This document shows positions 1 through 8,451 of a stretch of 40,102 nucleotides of DNA, in pieces (position 1 is the first letter of the stretch; each line of letters opens with the position of its first letter). The stretch is taken from positions 1 to 40,102 of the forward strand of contig OMJJ01000382.1 in the NCBI GenBank assembly GCA_900299305.1. Direction: 5' to 3'. A program made the translations under genes and the position numbers. Below the pieces are notes generated by a model. The model did not search any database. It was not told the origin of the DNA and saw nothing but the letters and a program-made list of their open reading frames with translations. The DNA is from a bacterium (GTDB taxonomy: Bacteria > Armatimonadota > Chthonomonadetes > Chthonomonadales > Chthonomonadaceae).

Positions 1-210
1 AAAGCGATACTCTTCAAGAACGACATCACCACCGGGTTCAATGGAGTTACCTTTACTGTACCCGCTACCGTCTCTTACTGCTACGTAACCGGTCTTGCTC
101 CCTACGGGAAATACACCGTAACCAGCGTAAATACCGCTACCGGAAGACAGTACACCATTACGGTAGGAGGTTCCTCCATTGCAGATAGTGGAGGGGTACT
201 CAACTTCTAG
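1..210 (+). CDS. 3' end of a secreted heparinase II/III-like protein (partial, truncated by window start); paralogue of the next gene
   Basis: Frame 1 translates KAILFKNDITTGFNGVTFTVPATVSYCYVTGLAPYGKYTVTSVNTATGRQYTITVGGSSIADSGGVLNF*, almost identical to the C-terminus of the 471..3158 product. Confidence 0.85.
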   Translation, partial: KAILFKNDITTGFNGVTFTVPATVSYCYVTGLAPYGKYTVTSVNTATGRQYTITVGGSSIADSGGVLNF

Positions 211-231
211 TACCAACTAGGCATGATGTTA

Positions 232-275
232 AGAGGGGATTGTACTTAGGTTAAGGGAGTACAATCCCCTCTTTT
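232..275 (+). terminator. Rho-independent terminator
   Basis: Perfect 15-bp stem agaggggattgtact / agtacaatcccctct followed by tttttgc. Confidence 0.9.
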
Positions 276-470
276 TGCAAAAGGGTACATCACAAGGGAA
301 ACCAAGTATTTCCTTGCGTTATTTTCCGAATCTTTTGCTCTTTTTTCTTTTTTGACGGAACATCCCCTGTTTTGTGTACGATACCGTCACGCTTAGAGTG
401 TATCCTCTCTATGCTACAGGGTTGTAGTATGCGTTTCGTCAAAAAAATCAAAAAATTAGGAGATAAAAGA

Positions 471-3158
471 ATGCGATTTGTTGTAAGGAGTTTCCAGCGT
501 CTGCTATGTACGCTTTTGTTGATAGGTGTTGCGAAAGGTGCGTTTGCACAAAATCCCACTATCACCAGCTTCTCCCCCTATCATGGGGTTCCCGGAACCA
601 ATATCTTCATTACAGGAGACAATCTACAGACCGCCAGTGCTGTGTATTTTAACGGCAAACTCGGCGTGAATCTGACTGTTCTCTCCAACTCTGCCCTAAC
701 AGTAGATATACCGCAGGGGGCAATCACCGGTAAACTCAAAGTCACCAATAACTACGGCTCCTATACCACCGACCTCGACTTTCAGATAGATGGGGCAAAC
801 GATGGGGGAGGGGGGGGAGGTAACGACTCTGGCGGCTTTATCAACCCTCCCGCTATCGACCCACCTGCGGGTGCTATGGTTGGGCATCCCCGTATCCTTG
901 TGCGCCAAACCGACCTTCCTCGCCTACGCAGTTGGGCAGCCTCTACCAATTCGGTTTGGAACGCGCTAAACAAACTTGCCAAAAACGCAAAAACCGACAT
1001 GAACAACGGCAAACTGAACACGGACGATGGAGAAGGTGCTTTGAATGTCCCTGTTGCAAGTGAAAGTTATGCCGAACTGTTCGCGTTTATGTCGCTAATA
1101 CACCCCGACAGCAACACCCGCGCCGACTATGCCAACCGCGCCTACAAGATTACCATGAAGATAATCAACGAGGCGGTAAAAGGTGTTGCGGATGGACAGC
1201 CGTTTCGTGGGCACGCCTTCGCGATACATAACCGCGCCAGTTGGTTCGGTGAGAGTTTCCCGCTCGTGGTAGACTGGTGTTACGACAAGTTCACCGCGCA
1301 GGATAAAGCCAAGATTCGCACGGTCTTTCTACGCTGGATTCAGGAGTGCCTCAGAGCCAATACGACTGCCCAAGAGCATCCTCAGCCTCTGGGAGTGGTA
1401 AACGACCCCGCTCTGATTGCCAACAAGATTCGGGTACGCTGGTCGATAAACAACTACTCTGTGAACCATGCCCGACAAGTGGGTCTGCTTGCTATGGCAC
1501 TCGACGCGGCAGACGACGTTCCCGCAACTGCTACCGACCCCGCGGCAGGCACTCTGCGCCGCTTTGTGGGCAACGCCATAGGGGCATGGCTCTATATTAT
1601 TCAGCAGTTTGAGAAGACCGATGGTGCAGGTGGTGTCTCTCCCGAAGGGTTGGGGTATGGACAGATAAGTGCCTCTGCCGTCGCCCTTCTGCTGTTGGCA
1701 ATGCACACTACTGGCGTAGACAACCCCGCCGTATATGGTACTGCGGCGAATATGATAAATAGCGACTACTGGACTCACGAAGTAGAAGATGCCTACCTCC
1801 ACATGATGAGTCCCGCAAAGGTGGTACAAGACTCTTGGATTGGACCTACCTACCTGCCCTATCTGTTTGGAGATACCGCCTACTACAAAAACGTGGACTA
1901 TGTGCGTGTGTTCGGCTCGCTGGCTATCTATGCCATGAATACCGGCGACACTGCCCACTACAACAAACTGCGCTGGATGATAGATAACCTGCCTCCCGGT
2001 GGATTGGGCGCACGCACTTACCGCATTACCGATGCGATTGGCAACTCTAGCATTCTGAGTTCCATTATGTACTATTTGGCAACCGACCCAACTGTTGCGA
2101 CTCCTGCCGCCCCCTACACGGGTATGCCTACCGATTACTACGCGCCGGGCTTGGGAATGGTGTTCTCGCGAAGCAACTGGACGAATAAAGCCTCGTGGTT
2201 TACCTACCGACTTAGCTGGAACTCTATCGACCATCAGAATGGTGATGGCAACTCGATAAACTTCTATAGGGGTAAAGAGTGGCTTACCAAGATAGGAAAC
2301 GGTTACGGCTTTAATGTAAGTTCGTCGGACTACCAGAATACGCTCTCTATTGAGAACCCCGCGAATACCAACATCTACTTCTGGATGGTGAACTCCGCGC
2401 ACGGTTCGCAATATATGTACGACCCTGTAGCCGACCCACCCGCCCCTACGTACAGTTTTGCACCTGTCTATACCTACGTACAGGGCGATTCGACCAGCCT
2501 CTACAACGTAGCACCGCTTGCGGCAATGGACGTACTCCATGCAAGCCGCTCTACCTTCTACCTAAAACCGGATGTGTTGGTGGTATACGATAGAGCGACC
2601 TCCGCAACCGCAGGGCGGTATAAACGGTTCTTCCTAAACACCGCTACACAAGCGGTTGTCAACGGACACACAGCAACCGTAACCACGCCGGGAGGACAGA
2701 ACTTTACCGTAGATGCCCTCTTACCGCTAAACACCACGCTAACGGCAACTCCATGGGAGCCGCTGGACGGTGAACCCGCGCAGTATGAGGTAATGAAGTT
2801 CCGTATCGGCTCGGAGGACACCAGCAAGCCTAGTGATGTCCGTTTCCTGAATGTGCTTCAGGGAACCGATGCACTCGGCATTAAGGCAGTCACCTCACGG
2901 ATTGCAAGCCAGTCCGGTATTCCCTTCGATGGAGCGATTGTTGGGAATAAAGCGATACTCTTCAAGAACGACATCACCACCGGGTTCAATGGAGTCACCT
3001 TTACCGTACCCACTACCGTCTCTCACTGTTACGTAACTGGGCTTGCCCCCTACGGTAAGTACACCGTAACCAGCAAAAAGACCGCTACCGGAAGGCAGTA
3101 CACCATTACGGTAGGAGGTTCCTCGATTGCTGACAGCGGAGGAGTGCTTAACTTCTAG
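471..3158 (+). CDS. Secreted protein with N-terminal IPT/TIG domain, Gly-rich linker and heparinase II/III-like (alginate lyase-like) region
   Basis: Signal peptide MRFVVRSFQRLLCTLLLIGVAKGAFAQ; IPT/TIG-like PTITSFSPYHGVPGTNIFITGDNL; GHPRILVRQTDLPRLR typical of heparinase-like toroid proteins. ATG 471 is preceded by ttaggagat, so it is preferred over the longer ORF start at 372. Confidence 0.75.
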   Translation: MRFVVRSFQRLLCTLLLIGVAKGAFAQNPTITSFSPYHGVPGTNIFITGDNLQTASAVYFNGKLGVNLTVLSNSALTVDIPQGAITGKLKVTNNYGSYTTDLDFQIDGANDGGGGGGNDSGGFINPPAIDPPAGAMVGHPRILVRQTDLPRLRSWAASTNSVWNALNKLAKNAKTDMNNGKLNTDDGEGALNVPVASESYAELFAFMSLIHPDSNTRADYANRAYKITMKIINEAVKGVADGQPFRGHAFAIHNRASWFGESFPLVVDWCYDKFTAQDKAKIRTVFLRWIQECLRANTTAQEHPQPLGVVNDPALIANKIRVRWSINNYSVNHARQVGLLAMALDAADDVPATATDPAAGTLRRFVGNAIGAWLYIIQQFEKTDGAGGVSPEGLGYGQISASAVALLLLAMHTTGVDNPAVYGTAANMINSDYWTHEVEDAYLHMMSPAKVVQDSWIGPTYLPYLFGDTAYYKNVDYVRVFGSLAIYAMNTGDTAHYNKLRWMIDNLPPGGLGARTYRITDAIGNSSILSSIMYYLATDPTVATPAAPYTGMPTDYYAPGLGMVFSRSNWTNKASWFTYRLSWNSIDHQNGDGNSINFYRGKEWLTKIGNGYGFNVSSSDYQNTLSIENPANTNIYFWMVNSAHGSQYMYDPVADPPAPTYSFAPVYTYVQGDSTSLYNVAPLAAMDVLHASRSTFYLKPDVLVVYDRATSATAGRYKRFFLNTATQAVVNGHTATVTTPGGQNFTVDALLPLNTTLTATPWEPLDGEPAQYEVMKFRIGSEDTSKPSDVRFLNVLQGTDALGIKAVTSRIASQSGIPFDGAIVGNKAILFKNDITTGFNGVTFTVPTTVSHCYVTGLAPYGKYTVTSKKTATGRQYTITVGGSSIADSGGVLNF

Positions 3159-3181
3159 TACCCACTAAGCACGATGTTAAA

Positions 3182-3224
3182 AGGGGATTGTACTTCGGTT
3201 AAGGGAGTACAATCCCCTCTTTTT
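3182..3224 (+). terminator. Rho-independent terminator, near-copy of the one at 232..275
   Basis: Stem aggggattgtact / agtacaatcccct followed by ctctttttgc. Confidence 0.88.
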
Positions 3225-3275
3225 GCAAGGTAAAATAGAGGGAGATTATTATGCGTCTGGCAGAGGGAGATTGTA

Positions 3276-4997
3276 TTGTCTGGAGTCCGTTGCTCTCGCT
3301 TGTGGAAGGCACTCATAGTTACGATTGCTGCGTTGTTGGTAGGGTGTAGCCACCCCAAGCCGAAAATGGTTGCTTCCAAGCCTAGTTGGGACGCAACTCG
3401 GTTTCGGGAGATAGGGGTCTTATCCCAAACACGGCGCACCCCTATTTTGCGCTACCAAGAGAGTACTTTGCGAGAGTGTGAGGCGCAACTCAAGCGGTTA
3501 CAGGCAGAGGGGTGGCAGTTCCTCACGCTTGCCCAACTCCAGCAACACCTTACAACGGGTAGCGAAATACCCCTCAAGTCCCTTGTCCTAACCTTCGATA
3601 CCAGTGTGCAGGGCTTTTATGGGCAGGTGTACCCGCTTCTCCAAAAACTCCACCTTCCTTCTGCGCTCTTTGTCTCTCCTCTCCTTAGCAACAAAGACAC
3701 CGATACCCTCAAGCAGATAGACAAAGAGGGGCTAGTTACCATAGGGAGTTATTGGGAGCCTATAGACCAGTTAGCCCCCGCAATGGCGAAGGGCAAAAAA
3801 GTACTTCTACAGACACTAGGACACCCCATTCTCTACTGCGCTTATGCACCTAACGAGACTTCACCAGATGCGCCCGCTACCCTAGCAAGGGCGGTAGGTT
3901 ATAAGTTGGCTTTGGCGTGCAAGGAGGGGTTGGCACAGGAATCTCCCTCTATTCTCTCTCTCAATCGTTACGGAAGTGAGCATCTCCAGCAGGCTTTGGA
4001 GGAGAGAGAAGACCGCCTGAAAACGGTTCCTTTGGCGGTTGTGGATGTACCTGCCCGTAACACACCCATCTCGGTAGAGATACGCGAGTACAAGCGGGTT
4101 AAGCTTGCTATGCTAATAGGCGGTAAAGCCTCTTTCCGCCATGATGAACACCGCCAAAGTGTAGGAGAGTTTATCAATGAGATAGGGGGGATTGCGGGGA
4201 GTAGCGGAACCTTCTTTACGGGGTCTTCTATGCGGGGAACACCGGGAGAATCGCTCGTAGGTCCTTACGTCTGTGAGGGCAAGTTCAAGCCCGATAACGG
4301 CTTCTATCCTTCGATTAGCATTAACAACCGTCCTATGGTGCTTTGGGGCGCAAATAGAGTATCTATCTTTCCCGTTCAATTAGGGGTGCTAAACCAAGAG
4401 GCGACCTACAAAACGTTTATGCCCGACTTTACCGATGGGTTTTTGGGAGGGGCTTGGATAGTACATAACGGCATAGCCCGTACCAAAGAGGAGATACCCC
4501 AAACCAGTGTCTCGGATATTCACGATCCACGATTCCGTATCTGCTTCGGACTCACAAAAGAGGGGGATACCGTTATCGCGGCGAGTATGAGCGTGGTAGA
4601 CACGGCAAAACTAGCGGAGGTGGCGGCAGGGGTAGGAATTCAGGAGGCGGTTCTGCTCGATTCGGGATTCTCTACCGCGATTATCTACCAAAACAAGGTG
4701 GTGGCTACGGGGCATACCGAGACCAAACTACCCTCGCGCCCTGTACCCAGTGCCATTGTTCTACATGGTGTTCTTGCCCCCATTCTCGACCCCAAAATGG
4801 TGGCACACCTAGAAAAAGCCCTCCCCGCTACCGGAGAAGGCTCTTTAGAGACTACGGAAGAGATTCAATGGGCTTCCAAACGTAGAAAAGCACGGCGCAA
4901 AATGCTAGAGAAGGACGAGCCTAAAAAGGATGAATCTAAAGCAGAGTCTCCTGTGAAGAGCGACGTAGTTCTTCCAAACGACCCCGAAAATCCTTGA
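3276..4997 (+). CDS. Phosphodiester glycosidase (NAGPA) family protein with N-terminal polysaccharide-deacetylase-like domain
   Basis: C-terminal NAGPA-like pattern (FFTGSSMRGTPG..., AWIVHNG, EAVLLDSGFSTAIIYQNKVV, RPVPSAIVLHG); N-terminal LTFDTSVQGFYGQVYPLLQKLHLPSALFV resembles NodB-homology proteins. Confidence 0.7.
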   Translation: MSGVRCSRLWKALIVTIAALLVGCSHPKPKMVASKPSWDATRFREIGVLSQTRRTPILRYQESTLRECEAQLKRLQAEGWQFLTLAQLQQHLTTGSEIPLKSLVLTFDTSVQGFYGQVYPLLQKLHLPSALFVSPLLSNKDTDTLKQIDKEGLVTIGSYWEPIDQLAPAMAKGKKVLLQTLGHPILYCAYAPNETSPDAPATLARAVGYKLALACKEGLAQESPSILSLNRYGSEHLQQALEEREDRLKTVPLAVVDVPARNTPISVEIREYKRVKLAMLIGGKASFRHDEHRQSVGEFINEIGGIAGSSGTFFTGSSMRGTPGESLVGPYVCEGKFKPDNGFYPSISINNRPMVLWGANRVSIFPVQLGVLNQEATYKTFMPDFTDGFLGGAWIVHNGIARTKEEIPQTSVSDIHDPRFRICFGLTKEGDTVIAASMSVVDTAKLAEVAAGVGIQEAVLLDSGFSTAIIYQNKVVATGHTETKLPSRPVPSAIVLHGVLAPILDPKMVAHLEKALPATGEGSLETTEEIQWASKRRKARRKMLEKDEPKKDESKAESPVKSDVVLPNDPENP

Positions 4998-5880
4998 GAT
5001 TCTCCACGAAAATCGCGTCGATGCTCGTCAATGTACTACGGTAGTGTGGGGCATCTTTACCACCTACCAGTATTACAACCTTATCCCCAACATATCGCCT
5101 CAAACTCACTAACTCCTGTGGCAACCTGCCGTCATCGGGTGGATGAACGATACTAAGAGCCACCACGTTCGCTTGTGTTTGGTGTACTGCCCCCGCAATC
5201 TCTGCCGCGGGTAGGTTTACCCCCAAATAGCGAATGCGCCACCCTTCAGAGGCGGCAACAACCGATACCATCAACGCCCCTAATTCGTGCATCTGCCCAA
5301 TGGGAGTAGTGATAATCAGGGTGGGCGAAGTAGCTGGTATCAAGATAGATTCGAGAACACGCCCTAAAAAAGTGCGTATCGCCGCGCTTGCCAAATGCTC
5401 ATGGGCAATCCGTAGTTGTCCCTCTTGCCAATGTGTACCTATCTCATAAAGCAGTGGGGTCAGCAGATTCTCTATCACCTCCATGCTACCCAGAGTGGCT
5501 AATGCTCTATTCAAGGTCGCTTCCAGCCCCTCTACATCCATCTGCTGTATATTTAGGAGTGCTTCGGATACATAGGTAGCACTGCTTTGCACCAAAGGCA
5601 TGGAGGGTATAGGTGACTCGTTAGGGGGAGTTGAGCTGGAGGCTTGAGAGCCTTCCAACTCTCGCAGTTTGGGTATCGCAAGGTTTGCAACCTGACCAAT
5701 ACTATAACCCGTCTGCACCAATCGTCCGAGGAGACGTAGTTTCTCCATATCTTCGGTGGAGTACAGTCTGCGATTAGTGGCAGTGCGCTCTGGTGTGAGC
5801 ACGCCATAACGCTTCTCCCAAGCACGAATGACGTGCTGAGATAGCCCTGTGCGCTTAGAAACAAATTTGATGGTGTGCAT
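4936..5880 (-). CDS. MerR-family transcriptional regulator with cobalamin-binding domain (CarH/LitR-like putative photoreceptor)
   Basis: N-terminal MerR HTH (IKFVSKRTGLSQHVIRAWEKRYGVLTPERTATNRRLYS). Middle domain WQEGQLRIAHEH fits W-x9-EH. B12 fold motif GQMHELGALM retains the lower-ligand His; followed by VVALSIVHP and VILVGGKDA. Confidence 0.88.
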   Translation of the reverse strand: MHTIKFVSKRTGLSQHVIRAWEKRYGVLTPERTATNRRLYSTEDMEKLRLLGRLVQTGYSIGQVANLAIPKLRELEGSQASSSTPPNESPIPSMPLVQSSATYVSEALLNIQQMDVEGLEATLNRALATLGSMEVIENLLTPLLYEIGTHWQEGQLRIAHEHLASAAIRTFLGRVLESILIPATSPTLIITTPIGQMHELGALMVSVVAASEGWRIRYLGVNLPAAEIAGAVHQTQANVVALSIVHPPDDGRLPQELVSLRRYVGDKVVILVGGKDAPHYRSTLTSIDAIFVENLKDFRGRLEELRRSSQETLL

Positions 5881-5902
5881 AGTTCTCCCGCTTTCTTACT
5901 AT

Positions 5903-5933
5903 ATTATGTGGTGTTTGTCCAATTTTTGTCAAT
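5903..5933 (-). promoter_or_regulatory. Promoter/operator of the CarH-like gene: two 11-bp-period repeats overlapping -35
   Basis: Minus strand: attgACAaaaattggACA (repeats at 5927-5933 and 5916-5922), TTGACA -35 at 5927-5932, 18-bp spacer, CATAAT -10 at 5903-5908. Confidence 0.7.
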
Positions 5934-6010
5934 CACAATTTAGATAAAAAGGCATAAAACCTAAGTAAGTAGCAGATTTTCTGCTTTGAAATCCAAGATC
6001 CACCTCTATT

Positions 6011-6063
6011 TTTAGACATATTTTAGACAAAATGTTGACAAACTTGTCGGAGTTAGATATACT
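6011..6063 (+). promoter_or_regulatory. Promoter/operator of the SRPBCC gene: three 11-bp-period direct repeats overlapping -35
   Basis: TTTAGACAtat TTTAGACAaaa TGTTGACAaac at 6011, 6022 and 6033 (exact 11-bp steps); TTGACA at 6035-6040, 17-bp spacer, TATACT at 6058-6063. Confidence 0.8.
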
Positions 6064-6097
6064 TAAAACATCTCACATAGTTAGAGGATAGAACGAT

Positions 6098-6652
6098 ATG
6101 CACACTGCCCTTGCTTTCGGTGCACCAGAATATACCCTTACCCGCACTCAGTGGGTCTCTGCTACGATAGAGGAGGTTTTTTCTTTTTTTGAGAACCCCC
6201 ACAACCTTTCTAAAATCACCCCGTCAAATCTTGGCTTTCATATTCTCGCTATCCATCCCGATACCGTTCAAGAAGGTACTCAAATCCTGTACCGTCTGAA
6301 GTGGCATGGTATTCCTTACCGTTGGCAAACTCTGATTGAAGAGTGGGTTTCAGAAGAAAAATTTGTAGATGTCCAGCAACGAGGTCCTTATATCCAGTGG
6401 CATCATACGCACACTTTTACGCCCTGTGAGGGAGGGGTACTGGTCGAGGACTGTGTACGGTATCGCTTACCATTCGGCAAGTTGGGTACTTTGGTACACA
6501 AACTTGTTGTACATAAAGAACTGAACGCTATTTTTGACTACCGCATGAACTGCATCGCGGAACACTTTACAAACGGGACAGTCTACTCTAACCCGCCTCA
6601 CGGGCAAAAGTACACCGCCAATACTCTTATTACAAGCCCAAACACGAGGTAA
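6098..6652 (+). CDS. SRPBCC family (START-like/cyclase-dehydrase-like) protein
   Basis: YTLTRTQWVSATIEEVFSFFENPHNLSKITPSNLGFHIL is typical of SRPBCC coenzyme Q-binding-like proteins. Confidence 0.8.
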   Translation: MHTALAFGAPEYTLTRTQWVSATIEEVFSFFENPHNLSKITPSNLGFHILAIHPDTVQEGTQILYRLKWHGIPYRWQTLIEEWVSEEKFVDVQQRGPYIQWHHTHTFTPCEGGVLVEDCVRYRLPFGKLGTLVHKLVVHKELNAIFDYRMNCIAEHFTNGTVYSNPPHGQKYTANTLITSPNTR

Positions 6653-6657
6653 ACACA

Positions 6658-7905
6658 ATGAAATCTTCTTCTTTATATCGGCTTAGCCTGCTACTCCTGC
6701 TTCTTAGCCATCCAATGCTTGCCAAGTCGGAAGACTGGGCGCAGTGGCGCGGACCAAAACGCGATGGACACCTAACGGGCTTTACTGCCCCCTCTGTATG
6801 GCCCAAAGAACTCGTGAAAGAGTGGAGCATTGATATAGGTAAAGGGCACTCTTCTCCTCTTATCGTGGGTAACGTTGCGTATGTTTTTGTACGGCGTGAC
6901 GAAAAGGAGTGGACATACTGCCTAGATATGGCGAATGGCAAAGAGGTTTGGCACGATGTGGTTGCCGCCCCTTTTGATAGTGTTATCTTTCCTGCCCAGA
7001 GGTTGGGAAAAGCCCCACGCTCTACCCCCTTGTATCACGAGGGAAAACTCTATACTATTGGGGTAAACGGCTTAATGACCTGTTTTCAGGCAAAGACCGG
7101 AAAGATTGTTTGGCGCAAAGACTTCACCAAAGCGTTTACTACGCCCATGCCGATTTGTGGTGCCGCTCTGTCGCCTCTTATAGATGGAAAGCGTCTCTAT
7201 GTGCATATTGGGCATGACGATAGGGGTGCGTTTTTGGCACTAGATAAGGATAGCGGAGACGAGATATGGCGATGGCAAGGAGAAGGACCGGGCTATACTT
7301 CTCCGATACTGGCAACTATCGGAGGAACCCGCCAACTCATTACGGCTTCGCATAATATGTGGATTAGCCTCTACCCCGAAAACGGTCAACTGCTGTGGAG
7401 TATGAAGGTACGCCAAAACTACTTTAATCACAACTCTATTACGCCCGTGATAAAAGGGGATGTGGTGTACTGCGGGGCAAATCAACGCCCTACAATGGCT
7501 CTACGTATTACCAAAAAAGGGGAGACATGGACTCCGGAAACTCTCTGGGAGACGCGAGACGTTACCATGTCTACCTCTAGCCCTGTGCTTTCGGGGAGTA
7601 CGCTCTACGCCGTAAATGAAAAGAGGCGTGGGCAGGTTGTGTGTATGGCTGTAGATAGCGGGAAAGTATTGTGGGAGTGCCCCGGAAACAAAGGCGAAAA
7701 TGTGACTCTCTACGATGCGGGTACGTCTCTACTGGCGTTTACCAGCGGGGGAGATATGTTTGTCTATACCAAAAAAGCAGAAGGGCTACAAGAGGTAGCA
7801 CGGTACGAGGTAGCAGATAGTACGGTATGGGCAAGCCCCGCCATTTCGGGAAACCGTATCTTGGTAAAAGGCGCAGAAACGCTTACCCTTTGGAAGATAC
7901 CTTAG
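6658..7905 (+). CDS. Secreted PQQ-binding-like beta-propeller protein
   Basis: Signal peptide; DWAQWRGPKRDGHLTG opening; repeated propeller blades (GLMTCFQAKTGKIVWRKDF, LALDKDSGDEIWRWQGE, VVCMAVDSGKVLWECPG). Confidence 0.85.
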   Translation: MKSSSLYRLSLLLLLLSHPMLAKSEDWAQWRGPKRDGHLTGFTAPSVWPKELVKEWSIDIGKGHSSPLIVGNVAYVFVRRDEKEWTYCLDMANGKEVWHDVVAAPFDSVIFPAQRLGKAPRSTPLYHEGKLYTIGVNGLMTCFQAKTGKIVWRKDFTKAFTTPMPICGAALSPLIDGKRLYVHIGHDDRGAFLALDKDSGDEIWRWQGEGPGYTSPILATIGGTRQLITASHNMWISLYPENGQLLWSMKVRQNYFNHNSITPVIKGDVVYCGANQRPTMALRITKKGETWTPETLWETRDVTMSTSSPVLSGSTLYAVNEKRRGQVVCMAVDSGKVLWECPGNKGENVTLYDAGTSLLAFTSGGDMFVYTKKAEGLQEVARYEVADSTVWASPAISGNRILVKGAETLTLWKIP

Positions 7906-7925
7906 TAAAGGATAGAGTGAGAGGC

Positions 7926-7956
7926 AACAGGTAGGTACGGCGTGTACCTACCTGTT
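7926..7956. terminator. Inverted repeat between convergent genes, possible bidirectional terminator
   Basis: Perfect 13-bp stem aacaggtaggtac / gtacctacctgtt, 5-nt loop; U-tract is weak. Confidence 0.55.
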
Positions 7957-7971
7957 TCGTGTTACCGTGTT

Positions 7972-8451
7972 CTATTCGTAGCGTATCTCCAAAACTTTGT
8001 ACTGCATTATGCCGCTTGGCGACTCCATAGAGACGATTTCGGTCACTTTTTTGCCTACCAAAGCCTGCCCCATGGGGGATGAGTAGGCAATTTTATCGTT
8101 CATGGGGTCGGCAGAGATAAAGTCTACAATGCTTATCTCCCACTCCTCTTCCATCTCCATATCGTAAACCAGTACCGTTGCGCCCAAACCTATCAGCCCC
8201 GCCCCCGTATCTATCTCTACGACTTTGGCACGGTCTAAAATCGCCTCTAGTTCTGCCACGCGCCCATTCAAAATCGCTTGTGCTTGCCGTGCCGCCTGAT
8301 ACTCAAAGTTTTCCGAGAGGTCGCCGTACTCTCGTGCGCGGCGTATGGATTCGTTGATTTCAGGACGCTTTACAGTGCGAATATGGGCAAGCTCCTCTTC
8401 TAGTTTATGCTTACTAGCGAGGGTAATAATAATATCTTCGGGATGGTGCAT
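7972..8451 (-). CDS. greA: Transcription elongation factor GreA
   Basis: KLEEELAHIRTVKRPEINESIRRAREYGDLSENFEYQAARQAQAILNGRVAELE is diagnostic of GreA; C-terminal SSPMGQALVGKKVTEIV. Confidence 0.95.
   Translation of the reverse strand: MHHPEDIIITLASKHKLEEELAHIRTVKRPEINESIRRAREYGDLSENFEYQAARQAQAILNGRVAELEAILDRAKVVEIDTGAGLIGLGATVLVYDMEMEEEWEISIVDFISADPMNDKIAYSSPMGQALVGKKVTEIVSMESPSGIMQYKVLEIRYE

Noticed and set aside
1329-2540. 403-aa minus-strand ORF opposite the heparinase-like gene
   Set aside because: Fully antisense to a convincing secreted enzyme; low-complexity Val/His/Arg-rich composition typical of a mirror frame; no RBS or family resemblance.
6035-6048. Classical MerR-type dyad (TTGACAAACTTGTC) as the operator
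   Set aside because: A gacaa-ac-ttgtc palindrome exists, but it overlaps -35 rather than sitting in a long 19-bp spacer; the 11-bp direct-repeat model explains more of the sequence.
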